This document shows positions 6,580 through 14,009 of a stretch of DNA of 16,644 nt, piece after piece (the stretch's first letter is position 1; each line of letters begins with the position of its first letter). The stretch covers positions 1-16,644 of the forward strand of contig DKNZ01000060.1 in the NCBI GenBank assembly GCA_002469845.1, read 5' to 3'. A program made the position numbers and the translations under genes. The DNA comes from Cellvibrionales bacterium UBA7375 (GTDB taxonomy: Bacteria; Pseudomonadota; Gammaproteobacteria; Pseudomonadales; Porticoccaceae). The notes beneath the pieces were generated by a model. It was not told where the DNA came from and made no database searches. It saw nothing but the letters and a program-made list of their open reading frames with translations.

Positions 6580-7305
6580 ATGACATCCATTGAAAAAAAT
6601 ATTTCTGCGCTACAGGAACGAATTGAAAAATTTGCTACAAGCGCAGGCCGTGACTCTCAGGAATTGCTGCTTCTGGCGGTCAGTAAAACACGCGATATCG
6701 AAGAGATCCAGCGAGCCGCATCTCAAGGGTTAAATGCCTTTGGTGAAAATTATCTTCAAGAAGCATTACATAAAATCAATGCCTTGAAATCTATGTCCTT
6801 TGAATGGCACTTTATAGGCCCGCTACAATCAAATAAAACCAAGCAGGTGGCAGAAAATTTTGGCTGGGTCCATACTGTGGATAGATTGAAAATTGCCAAG
6901 CGCCTCAATGATCAGCGCCCCGAAAATCTGGGTCCATTAAATATATGCCTGCAAATTAATATAGATAACGAACCGACTAAGTCGGGGCTTTCACCAGATC
7001 AAGCCTGTGACTTAGCACTCTCGATTCGCCAATTACCCAATCTGCGCTTGCGCGGACTTATGGCTATACCTCAAGCGCGCCATAATATTAAAAGTCAGCG
7101 TCAGCCGTTTCGAGCTTTATTCTTACTTAAGCAAGAAATTAATCAACAACTGGACAATTTTCAAAAACTAGATACTCTCTCTATGGGGATGTCTGGTGAT
7201 ATTGAAGCAGCCATTCATGAACAGGCCACTATCTTGCGTGTAGGGACAGATATCTTTGGGCCAAGACCTGACAAAGCAAACAATAAGGAAGACAAAACAA
7301 CATGA
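6580..7305 (+). CDS. yggS: YggS/PLPBP family pyridoxal phosphate homeostasis protein
   Basis: YggS is a cytoplasmic PLP-binding protein without known catalytic activity that helps balance vitamin B6 and amino acid pools. From the ATG at 6580 it has 241 residues. Lys36 in L-A-V-S-K-T is the PLP Schiff-base lysine, at the same position as in E. coli. F-G-E-N-Y-L-Q-E, H-F-I-G-P-L-Q-S-N-K and S-M-G-M-S-G-D-I-E-A-A-I follow, the last binding phosphate. The frame opens 16 codons earlier at 6532, but the extra residues are not family-like. There is no clear Shine-Dalgarno for either start. The 189 bases between it and the pilT start hold only A/T-rich sequence with no convincing promoter pair. It overlaps proC by four bases (ATGA). 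Confidence 0.95.
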   Translation: MTSIEKNISALQERIEKFATSAGRDSQELLLLAVSKTRDIEEIQRAASQGLNAFGENYLQEALHKINALKSMSFEWHFIGPLQSNKTKQVAENFGWVHTVDRLKIAKRLNDQRPENLGPLNICLQINIDNEPTKSGLSPDQACDLALSIRQLPNLRLRGLMAIPQARHNIKSQRQPFRALFLLKQEINQQLDNFQKLDTLSMGMSGDIEAAIHEQATILRVGTDIFGPRPDKANNKEDKTT

Positions 7306-8117
7306 GTAAAATAGTCTTTATCGGCGGTGGCAACATGGCTTCCTGCCTAATTGGCGGAATGCTAGCCAATGGATTTTCCAGCCAAGATATTACAGTCAGT
7401 GAACCGAATGATGACTCTCGTCAACGGATGAAATCAACTCATGGGGTATTAACTACAGCCGACAATTTAGCCGCCGTCTCTCAAGCGGATATTGTCGTGC
7501 TTGCCGTTAAGCCACAAATTATGGCGGCAGTAGCCTCTCCCTTAGAAGCTAAACTTAAGCATAAGCCAATCATTGTTTCTATTGCTGCCGGCATTCCCGT
7601 TGGCGCTTTGCAAAGCTGGTTAGGTCAGGACTTAAAAATCGTTCGCGCTATGCCCAATACCCCCGCTATGGTCCAGTCAGGCGCTACTGGCCTTTTTGCC
7701 AACCAATCTTTAGACGGTGGCCAACAGGCAATGATTGAAAATATTTTTTCTGCTGTGGGCTATGCTTGTTGGGTAGGCCAAGAATCGGATATAGATGCAG
7801 TTACTGCTGTTTCGGGCAGTGGCCCCGCCTACTTCTTTTTAGTCTACGAGGCGATGTTAAAAGTAGCCCAAGAATTAGGTCTAGAAAAACAAACTGCGTC
7901 ACAACTGACCTTGCATACAGCATTGGGCGCGGCGCGTTTGGCTCTGGCCTCTGAAAGCACCCCCAATGAACTTCGCGAGCAGGTGACTTCACCGGGCGGA
8001 ACAACCCAGGCAGCGATCGAATCTTTTCAGGCTCAAGATTTGGAAGGCATATTTCGCACAGCAATGACTAGCGCCCTAGAGCGCGCCAAAGAAATGTCAG
8101 ATGATTTTGCAGGCTAG
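7302..8117 (+). CDS. proC: Pyrroline-5-carboxylate reductase
   Basis: ProC reduces pyrroline-5-carboxylate to proline with NAD(P)H, the last step of proline synthesis. The 271 residues are the usual length. The N-terminal Rossmann motif F-I-G-G-G-N-M-A (6-13) binds the cofactor. V-K-P-Q (69-72), R-A-M-P-N-T-P-A (115-122), V-S-G-S-G-P-A-Y (170-177) and Q-V-T-S-P-G-G-T-T (227-235) are the conserved substrate and dimer elements. An AAGGAAG ribosome-binding site lies about ten bases before the ATG, which overlaps the yggS stop. The yggS-proC-yggT order is widely conserved and consistent with the PLP and proline link of YggS. Confidence 0.97.
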   Translation: MSKIVFIGGGNMASCLIGGMLANGFSSQDITVSEPNDDSRQRMKSTHGVLTTADNLAAVSQADIVVLAVKPQIMAAVASPLEAKLKHKPIIVSIAAGIPVGALQSWLGQDLKIVRAMPNTPAMVQSGATGLFANQSLDGGQQAMIENIFSAVGYACWVGQESDIDAVTAVSGSGPAYFFLVYEAMLKVAQELGLEKQTASQLTLHTALGAARLALASESTPNELREQVTSPGGTTQAAIESFQAQDLEGIFRTAMTSALERAKEMSDDFAG

Positions 8118-8122
8118 CCATT

Positions 8123-8686
8123 ATGAATGAAACATTAATTTTTATCTTTAAATACGCCACTGATATCGTTGCTACCCTGCTCTTGATTCGCCTTTTACTG
8201 CAACTGACTCAGGCCGATTTTTATAACCCTGTGTCTCAAGGCATACTTAAAATATGCGCGCCGATTGTTGCTCCCCTAGAAAAGCTCATCCCCACAATGG
8301 GACGATTTAATTTGGCGGTATTAATCGCTGCTATTCTCGTTAAATGGAGCTTTTTTGTTGTGATTGCAGCGGCAAATGGACTTCTTGCCCCAGATATTTT
8401 TGCCTATGTAGCGCTCGCTGCTTTTGAACTACTGCGCACATTAATTACCATTTATTTTTATGGTGTGTTTATCTTGGTTATTTTCAGCTGGGTCGGCACG
8501 CCACCCCATCCAGCAGCGCGTCTAATTGGTCAGGTAATCTTACCCTATACTAATATTTTCAGACGGTTTATTCCGCCTCTAGGGATGATTGATATATCAC
8601 CGATGGTAGCAATTTTTACACTAATGATTATTCGCGCCCAAATTCTTCCCATCATTGCTATGCAAATTCGCCCACTACTTTCGTAG
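8123..8686 (+). CDS. yggT: YggT family inner-membrane protein
   Basis: This 187-residue integral membrane protein has two YGGT repeats. The first has hydrophobic stretches around 5-28 and 62-88, with R-L-L-L-Q (23-27), F-Y-N-P-V-S-Q (33-39) and P-L-E-K-L-I-P between. The second has a hydrophobic stretch around 92-123, then H-P-A-A-R-L-I-G-Q (129-137), F-R-R-F-I-P-P-L-G (146-154), I-D-I-S-P-M-V (156-162) and a final hydrophobic helix. The biochemical role is not settled; links to osmotic tolerance and cytochrome or division factors in other organisms are not testable here. It starts six bases after proC and ends 15 bases before the convergent aldo/keto reductase stop. Confidence 0.93.
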   Translation: MNETLIFIFKYATDIVATLLLIRLLLQLTQADFYNPVSQGILKICAPIVAPLEKLIPTMGRFNLAVLIAAILVKWSFFVVIAAANGLLAPDIFAYVALAAFELLRTLITIYFYGVFILVIFSWVGTPPHPAARLIGQVILPYTNIFRRFIPPLGMIDISPMVAIFTLMIIRAQILPIIAMQIRPLLS

Positions 8687-8687
8687 T
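8674..8687. terminator. Small hairpin at the yggT stop
   Basis: ACTAC (8674-8678), loop TTTC, GTAGT (8683-8687) form a five-base-pair hairpin covering the yggT stop codon. There is no T-run after it on either strand, so it is at best a weak terminator or 3'-end stabiliser between convergent genes. Confidence 0.25.
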
Positions 8688-8690
8688 AGC

Positions 8691-8704
8691 TGAGTATTTA
8701 CTCA
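8691..8704. terminator. Perfect 6-bp inverted repeat between yggT and the aldo/keto reductase
   Basis: TGAGTA (8691-8696) and TACTCA (8699-8704) are separated by only TT, so the RNA loop would have to open one or two pairs. The right arm contains the stop codon of the minus-strand aldo/keto reductase. It lies three bases after the previous hairpin. The pair may serve as a bidirectional 3' end for the two convergent genes, but no U-tract is present. Confidence 0.25.
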
Positions 8705-9751
8705 AGGGGCAGGGTCTGGATAGCAATTATGCACAGCCTCTATCTCTGCTAGCACTTCATCACACAGGGTAATATCAACCGCATCAATATTTTCTTTTAA
8801 TTGTTCAATAGTGGTTGCACCAATAAGACAACTTGCCACAAATGGCTGCTGACATACAAAAGCCAAAGATATTTGCGCCAGACTTAGACCTTGTTCACTG
8901 GCGATTTTTGCATAGGCCTCAGTAGCTGCCAATGATTGGGGGCTGTCATAGCGGGTAAAACGATCAAATAGTGTCAACCGCGCTCCCTTGGGTTTATCGC
9001 CTCCAAGATATTTTCCGCTCAACATACCAAAGGCCATAGGTGAGTATGCTAACAAACCCACCTCCTCTCTAATAGACATCTCGGCAAGACCTGTTTCAAA
9101 CTGACGGCTCAATAAATTGTATACATTTTGGATACTAGCCACTGTGGGCAGTCCATGATTAGCGGCTAGACGCAGGTACTCCATCGTTCCCCAAGGCGTT
9201 TCATTAGAAATTCCAATATGCTTTACCAGGCCTTCATCGACCAATTCAGCCAGTGCTTTAAGGGTTTCTTCTATGGCTATGCCATCACCGTCAGGGTTGT
9301 GATTATAGCCGCGAGCGCCAAAAAAATTGGTGGCGCGCTCAGGCCAGTGAACCTGATAGAGATCTATATAATCCGTTTGCATGCGCTCAAGGGAGCCTTC
9401 AATGGCTCTGCGTATATGGTCTTTACTCAGTCGTGCCCCGTTGCGAATATGTGCAAGCGCAGAATTCTTTTGGTCAGCGCGACCGGTTACCTTAGTCGCA
9501 AGAATAACCTCTGCGCGCTTACCTGTTTGCGCCAACCACTCGCCAACACAGCGCTCGGTTGCACCGACTGTTTCAGGTCGGGGCGGCACAGGATACATTT
9601 CTGCCACATCAAATAGGTTGACCCCTCGGGAAAGGGCATAATCCATCTGCTCGCAGGCCTGCTGAAGATTGTTCTGCTCGCCCCAAGTCATAGTGCCCAA
9701 ACCAATTAATGGCACCTGTAATCCTGTTTTGCCTAGTGGCCGATATTTCAT
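8702..9751 (-). CDS. tas: Tas-type NADPH-dependent aldo/keto reductase
   Basis: This is a cytoplasmic oxidoreductase of the aldo/keto reductase superfamily, closest in recalled sequence to E. coli Tas; its true substrate is unknown. The 349 residues compare with 346 for Tas. The catalytic tetrad is present: Asp48 and Tyr53 in F-D-V-A-E-M-Y, Lys87 in A-T-K-V, and His135 in Y-Q-V-H-W. The Tas-like stretch E-M-Y-P-V-P-P-R-P-E-T (51-61) is strongly diagnostic, and the C-terminal part carries the cofactor segment L-I-G-A-T-T. The ATG at 9751 follows a GAGAAAG ribosome-binding site. The gene lies on the minus strand between yggT and metX, interrupting plus-strand synteny, so it is probably an insertion with its own promoter. 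Base use looks like that of its neighbours, so transfer is not obvious. Confidence 0.92.
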   Translation of the reverse strand: MKYRPLGKTGLQVPLIGLGTMTWGEQNNLQQACEQMDYALSRGVNLFDVAEMYPVPPRPETVGATERCVGEWLAQTGKRAEVILATKVTGRADQKNSALAHIRNGARLSKDHIRRAIEGSLERMQTDYIDLYQVHWPERATNFFGARGYNHNPDGDGIAIEETLKALAELVDEGLVKHIGISNETPWGTMEYLRLAANHGLPTVASIQNVYNLLSRQFETGLAEMSIREEVGLLAYSPMAFGMLSGKYLGGDKPKGARLTLFDRFTRYDSPQSLAATEAYAKIASEQGLSLAQISLAFVCQQPFVASCLIGATTIEQLKENIDAVDITLCDEVLAEIEAVHNCYPDPAP

Positions 9752-9854
9752 AATACTTTCTCACACATCAATGTAATTTAATTAAAAACCATCAAACCTT
9801 ATCAGGTATAGTAGTAAAAATCAGCGAGCGGACTGTATGAAGTGGCAACTGTTT

Positions 9855-9884
9855 TCGACATAACCAAAACTTTGAGCCTATACT
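9855..9884 (+). promoter_or_regulatory. Sigma70-like promoter for the metX operon
   Basis: TCGACA (9855-9860, five of six) and TATACT (9879-9884, five of six) are 18 bases apart. The start would be near 9891, about 53 bases before the metX ATG. The leader is too short for a SAM riboswitch, and I recognised no MetJ-box array. Confidence 0.5.
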
Positions 9885-9943
9885 GTTGCGTAAACGTCTG
9901 GGCGCTCTTAGACTTGTAGTCCAAAATTTGAATAAATTTGCCT

Positions 9944-11119
9944 ATGTCATTAGAAACATCAGAGAAACAAAAGGATCTCAACAGATCAGTGGGGCTAGTA
10001 AAGCCTCAAACGGCAGTGATAGAGCAACCGCTCAAGCTCGCCTGTGGTGTTGTGCTGCCCAAACATACGCTAGTTTATGAGACCTATGGCACGCTCAATA
10101 AAAACAATACTAATGCTATCCTTATCTGTCATGCTCTAAGCGGTAATCATCATGCCGCGGGTGTTTATGAACAGGATGCCAAGGCTGGATGGTGGGATCA
10201 ATACATTGGCCCGGGCAAACCCATTGATAGCAACCGTTTTTTTATTGTATGCGTCAATAATATAGGTAGCTGTTTTGGCAGTACTGGGCCCACCTCAGAA
10301 AATCCTGAGACGGGCAAGCCCTATGGCGCAGACTTCCCCCCAGTAAGAGCAAGAGACTGGGTAGAGTCACAACGGCTTTTAATGGAGCACCTTAATATTG
10401 ACTGTTGGGCCGCGGTAGTAGGTGCAAGTCTTGGCGGTATGCAAGCCATGCGCTGGTCCCTTGAACACCCAGAAAAGTTGCAACATGCTGTGGTTATTGC
10501 CTCTTCTATGAAGCTAACTGCGCAAAATATAGCCTTTAATGAAATTGCTCGTAAGGCAATAAAATCTGATACTGATTTTTGCGATGGTAACTATTTGCAA
10601 GAAAACAAAATTCCCCATCAAGGGCTAGCATTGGCTCGAATGATTGGACATGTAACCTATTTGTCCGATGAATTAATGGGGCAAAAATTTGGCCGTGATC
10701 TTAAAGCAGGCGATTTGCTACAAGGCAAAACCGATCCCGTTGAGTTTCAAATTGAGAGCTACTTAAATTATCAGGGCGACAAATTTTCTGATTTCTTTGA
10801 TGCCAACTCTTATATTCTGATCACCAAAATGCTCGACTACTTTGACCTAGCAAGAGAGTACGACCACGACCCAATCGCAGCCTTTAGCCATGCTCAATGT
10901 AAATTCTTAGTCGTATCCTTTAGCAGCGATTGGCGCTTCTCTCCTGCTAGATCCCAAGAAATCACTGATGCGCTTATCGCCGCTGGCAAAGATGTTTCAT
11001 ATATTGCCATTGATTCAGATCATGGCCATGACGCATTTTTGTTACCCAATCAGCGCTATCAAGCAGCGCTTGGTGGTTATTTAAGTAGGCTAGCCGATCA
11101 ACTTGAGAGCGCCCAATGA
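9944..11119 (+). CDS. metX: Homoserine O-acyltransferase MetX
   Basis: MetX acylates homoserine at the start of the methionine branch. It is an alpha/beta-hydrolase-fold enzyme of about 391 residues from the ATG at 9944. The nucleophile Ser162 lies in V-G-A-S-L-G-G-M-Q. Asp329 in F-S-S-D-W and His362 in G-H-D-A-F-L complete the triad. H-A-L-S-G-N-H-H and N-N-I-G-S-C-F-G-S-T-G-P line the homoserine pocket. A TTG two codons upstream (9938) is possible, and no good Shine-Dalgarno favours either start. Acetyl- versus succinyl-CoA use cannot be decided by eye; the MetX-MetW pair in Pseudomonas-type bacteria is usually associated with the succinyl donor. The stop overlaps metW as ATGA. Confidence 0.95.
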   Translation: MSLETSEKQKDLNRSVGLVKPQTAVIEQPLKLACGVVLPKHTLVYETYGTLNKNNTNAILICHALSGNHHAAGVYEQDAKAGWWDQYIGPGKPIDSNRFFIVCVNNIGSCFGSTGPTSENPETGKPYGADFPPVRARDWVESQRLLMEHLNIDCWAAVVGASLGGMQAMRWSLEHPEKLQHAVVIASSMKLTAQNIAFNEIARKAIKSDTDFCDGNYLQENKIPHQGLALARMIGHVTYLSDELMGQKFGRDLKAGDLLQGKTDPVEFQIESYLNYQGDKFSDFFDANSYILITKMLDYFDLAREYDHDPIAAFSHAQCKFLVVSFSSDWRFSPARSQEITDALIAAGKDVSYIAIDSDHGHDAFLLPNQRYQAALGGYLSRLADQLESAQ

Positions 11120-11706
11120 ACCATAATATCGACTTTATAAAGCAGTGGATTGAGCCAGAGTCGCGGGTTCTAGACGTAGGCTGTGGTGATGGCTCTTTAC
11201 TAGCCAGTATAAGAGACCAGCGCCAAGTTCGCGGCTATGGCTTAGAAATTGATCCTAGTTCCATAGCCAGCTGCGTGGAAAAAGGGGTTAATGTTATTGA
11301 GCAGGACCTCAATAAGGGCCTTAAAAATTTCGCCGACCAAAGCTTTGATACAGTTCTAATGACTCACACACTGCAGGCCCTTCGTTATCCTCATTTAGTG
11401 TTAGACGAGATTTTGCGAATTGGCGCCAAGGGCATTGTCACCTTTCCCAACTTTGGCAATTGGCGCACCCGGGCCTATTTAAGCTTGCGTGGAAGAATGC
11501 CGGTAACTAAGCAGTTGGCCTATCAATGGTATGACACCCCCAATATCCACTTTTTCACCTATGATGATTTTGAAGCATTGTGTAAAGAACGAAATATTAA
11601 AATCTTGCATCGTCAGTTTTTAGCCAATGGCTTTCCCGATGCCATGCTTAAATCAGTGTGGCCAAATCTATTTACCGAAACTGCGGTTTATCATCTAAGC
11701 CGTTAA
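11116..11706 (+). CDS. metW: MetW, methyltransferase-fold partner of MetX
   Basis: MetW is a 196-residue protein with a class I SAM-binding fold that accompanies MetX in many proteobacteria; it is needed for methionine synthesis or MetX activity in several species, although its own reaction is not well established. The SAM motif V-L-D-V-G-C-G-D-G-S-L-L is at 18-29. The family segment G-L-E-I-D (equivalent to motif II) follows near residue 39, and F-P-N-F-G-N-W-R-T-R lies in the second half. The four-base overlap with metX indicates coupling and fits a physical or functional MetX-MetW partnership. It ends 32 bases before the DUF4426 gene. Confidence 0.94.
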   Translation: MNHNIDFIKQWIEPESRVLDVGCGDGSLLASIRDQRQVRGYGLEIDPSSIASCVEKGVNVIEQDLNKGLKNFADQSFDTVLMTHTLQALRYPHLVLDEILRIGAKGIVTFPNFGNWRTRAYLSLRGRMPVTKQLAYQWYDTPNIHFFTYDDFEALCKERNIKILHRQFLANGFPDAMLKSVWPNLFTETAVYHLSR

Positions 11707-11738
11707 TTGATTGCCTGCAATACAGAGAGAAAATTTTG

Positions 11739-12170
11739 ATGAAGTACCTGATACTACTATCCATGTTTGCCACCTCTTCCCTAACCGCAGAGGCTGTCAA
11801 ACAAAGCCACTTTAAACAACATGGTGATGCGAAAATCTTTTATAGTGCTTTTGATAGCTCATTTATAGCCCCAGAAGTGGCTGTGGCCTTCAATTTCGTT
11901 CGCGGAAAGGACAAAGGACTAGTCAATATCGCCGTAGTCAAAACCCTAGGTAAGGGTGAGCCAGCAACAATTTCTGGACGGGTATTCAATATTTTTCAAC
12001 AATCCCAGAAGCTTGAGTTTATTCCTATAAAAGAACAAAACAGCATTTATTACTTAGCCCCTTTTGAGTTTGAAAACGAAGATCTTTTAACGTTTAAAAT
12101 CTCGGTGGATGACGCCAACAACCAAGGGCCATACAATTTTAAATTTCAAAAGAAAATGTATCACAACTAA
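11739..12170 (+). CDS. DUF4426 family secreted protein of unknown function
   Basis: From the ATG at 11739 this is a 143-residue protein with an AGAGAGA ribosome-binding site. A signal peptide is visible: M-K-Y, a hydrophobic core L-I-L-L-S-M-F, then S-L-T-A-E-A, with cleavage likely near residue 17 or 19, so it should be periplasmic. There is no lipobox cysteine. The mature part has the family-like segments H-G-D-A-K-I-F-Y-S-A-F, F-I-A-P-E-V-A and K-G-L-V-N-I-A-V, and looks rich in beta strands. The longer upstream open frame (from 11658) overlaps metW and lacks support. No function is known; its fixed place between metW and rdgB in Pseudomonas-type genomes is the main clue, but a periplasmic protein has no evident role in methionine synthesis. 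Confidence 0.88.
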   Translation: MKYLILLSMFATSSLTAEAVKQSHFKQHGDAKIFYSAFDSSFIAPEVAVAFNFVRGKDKGLVNIAVVKTLGKGEPATISGRVFNIFQQSQKLEFIPIKEQNSIYYLAPFEFENEDLLTFKISVDDANNQGPYNFKFQKKMYHN

Positions 12171-12194
12171 TCTTAACCCTAAGAGAAATACAGC

Positions 12195-12803
12195 GTGATA
12201 GAGATAAAAGATTTGGTGCTCGCCAGTGCCAATAAAGGCAAAATCAAAGAGCTGCAGGATATGTTGAGTGGCCTTGGGATTAATATTATCCCTCAACAAC
12301 AGCTAGGTATTGAAGATGCCGAGGAAACGGGTCTTACCTTTGTTGAAAATGCCATACTAAAAGCGCGTCATGCAGCGCAAATATCTGGCCTGCCTGCAAT
12401 TGCCGATGATTCTGGGCTTGAGGTTGATTACCTACAGGGAGCCCCTGGTATTTATTCTGCTCGTTTTTCTGGCAAGGTCGCTACCGACAAAAGCAATCTC
12501 GACAAACTAATGTCTGAAATGCAAGATGCACCCGCTCACAAGCGAAGCGCCAGATACCAAACAGTGATTGCGGTTATGGCCCATGGCTCTGATCCCACGC
12601 CTATTTTATGTCAAGGCACCTGGGAGGGTGAAATTGCCTTTGAAGAAAAAGGCAGTGAGGGCTTTGGCTATGATCCAGTATTTAAGCCCGCTGACGCAAA
12701 CTGCCATGCAGCAGAACTAGAGAAATCAGTTAAAAATGCTATCAGTCACCGCGGGAAAGCCATTGCTGATCTGCTCGAAAAGCTTAAGCAACAAGCCATC
12801 TAA
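12195..12803 (+). CDS. rdgB: XTP/dITP diphosphatase (non-canonical purine NTP pyrophosphatase)
   Basis: RdgB hydrolyses dITP, XTP and related deaminated purine nucleotides to monophosphates, keeping them out of DNA and RNA. The 202 residues match the Ham1/RdgB family. S-A-N-K-G-K (11-16) binds phosphate. E-N-A-I-L-K-A (51-57), A-D-D-S-G-L-E-V-D (70-78), G-F-G-Y-D-P-V-F (156-163) and S-H-R-G-K-A (184-189) complete the signature. The start is a GTG at 12195 with AAGAGA upstream. The stop TAA and the hemW ATG share one base (TAATG), indicating coupling. It belongs to the metX-hemW run. Confidence 0.97.
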   Translation: MIEIKDLVLASANKGKIKELQDMLSGLGINIIPQQQLGIEDAEETGLTFVENAILKARHAAQISGLPAIADDSGLEVDYLQGAPGIYSARFSGKVATDKSNLDKLMSEMQDAPAHKRSARYQTVIAVMAHGSDPTPILCQGTWEGEIAFEEKGSEGFGYDPVFKPADANCHAAELEKSVKNAISHRGKAIADLLEKLKQQAI

Positions 12804-13942
12804 TGTTGGATCTACCACCTTTATCACTTTATGTGCATATTCCTTGGTGTATTAAAAAATGCCCCTATTGTGACTTTAACTCCCACGAAAGTGTCGATAA
12901 AATCCCCGAAGATGCGTATATAAGCGCTCTTTTTCGAGATCTTGAAAATGATCTGCCCTGGGTACAAAATAGAAAAATTCACTCTATTTTTTTTGGCGGC
13001 GGTACGCCCAGCCTTTTTTCTGCGCCCGCTATAGAGAAAATTATTCAGCGGGCAGAAATACTGATAGGTTTTGAAAAAAATATAGAAATAACATTAGAGG
13101 CTAATCCGGGCACCGCAGAGCAACAAAAATTTTCTGACTTTAATTCAGCGGGCGTCAATCGCCTTTCCCTGGGAATACAAAGCTTTAACAATGATCATCT
13201 AAAAGCTTTGGGTCGGATCCATGATGGAGATGACGCGCTCAGAGCTATTGCAATGGCGCAAAATTCAGGCTTTGAGCGCTTAAATATCGATTTGATGCAT
13301 GGATTGCCCAATCAAACGCGCGCCCAAGCGATAAATGACCTAGAAATTGCCATCGAAACAGGCGCAACTCATCTTTCTTGGTATCAGCTAACCATTGAAC
13401 CTAATACCGCTTTTTACTCTAAGCCGCCTATTCTGCCTATTGAAGATCAGGTTGCGGATATCCAAGATCTGGGTCAGCAAACACTGGGCGATGCAGGCTT
13501 TGTACAGTACGAAATTTCTGCTTTTGCACAAGATGCTGAGCGCTGTAACCACAATATCAATTATTGGCAATTTGGTGATTATCTGGGTATTGGCGCCGGC
13601 GCTCATGGCAAAATAACACTGCCCGGACAAAATAAAATTATTCGCACCGCAAAAACACGTCAACCCAACCATTACCTGAGTCATAAAACTACGGCATTGG
13701 CGTCTAGCCAGCCTATTACTCGCGATCAGTTACCTCTGGAGTTTATGATGAATGCTTTACGTCTCGCCTCTGGCACCAGTGATGACTTATTCGCCGCTCG
13801 CACAGGCCTTTTACCTAAAGACATTTATCCTCAAATAAAACTGCTACAAGATGAGGGATTTTTGAAACCGCTGCGTTCTAATTATTGCACCACCGATATG
13901 GGTGCGCGCTTCCTCGACAGTATATTGCAGCGTTTTTCTTAA
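12803..13942 (+). CDS. hemW: HemW, radical SAM haem-handling protein (coproporphyrinogen oxidase-like)
   Basis: HemW is a radical SAM protein related to HemN, now regarded as a haem chaperone rather than a coproporphyrinogen III dehydrogenase. The 379 residues match HemW and are shorter than HemN. Near the start, S-L-Y-V-H-I-P-W-C precedes the iron-sulfur motif with Cys16, Cys20 and Cys23 (C-x-x-x-C-x-x-C) and the following D-F-N-S-H. F-F-G-G-G-T-P-S, E-A-N-P-G-T, and R-L-S-L-G-I-Q-S-F are the expected SAM-binding and barrel segments. The C-terminal domain is of the HemN C type. The start overlaps rdgB by one base. It appears to be the last gene of the operon; about 67 bases follow before fieF. 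Confidence 0.96.
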   Translation: MLDLPPLSLYVHIPWCIKKCPYCDFNSHESVDKIPEDAYISALFRDLENDLPWVQNRKIHSIFFGGGTPSLFSAPAIEKIIQRAEILIGFEKNIEITLEANPGTAEQQKFSDFNSAGVNRLSLGIQSFNNDHLKALGRIHDGDDALRAIAMAQNSGFERLNIDLMHGLPNQTRAQAINDLEIAIETGATHLSWYQLTIEPNTAFYSKPPILPIEDQVADIQDLGQQTLGDAGFVQYEISAFAQDAERCNHNINYWQFGDYLGIGAGAHGKITLPGQNKIIRTAKTRQPNHYLSHKTTALASSQPITRDQLPLEFMMNALRLASGTSDDLFAARTGLLPKDIYPQIKLLQDEGFLKPLRSNYCTTDMGARFLDSILQRFS

Positions 13943-13972
13943 GCTCCTAGTTTTTGGTAATGTTTTTTTTGC

Positions 13973-13978
13973 TACAAT
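13973..13978 (+). promoter_or_regulatory. Possible -10 box for fieF
   Basis: TACAAT (13973-13978, five of six consensus bases) lies downstream of a T-rich run. No good -35 box is present at 16-18 bases; GTTTTT is the best at 17. The start would fall near 13985, leaving a leader of about 25 bases before the fieF TTG. Confidence 0.25.
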
Positions 13979-14009
13979 AATGGCTTACTAACAAGAACTT
14001 GAATTTACC

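Noticed and set aside
9752..9943. Search for a SAM riboswitch or MetJ-type repeat array upstream of metX.
   Set aside because: The predicted leader is about 53 bases, with no recognisable riboswitch helices and no tandem AGACGTCT-like boxes.
13980..13991. Tiny ORF M-A-Y-stop in the frame of fieF.
   Set aside because: It begins immediately after the -10-like box and would lie upstream of, or at, the transcript start; three residues are not a credible gene.
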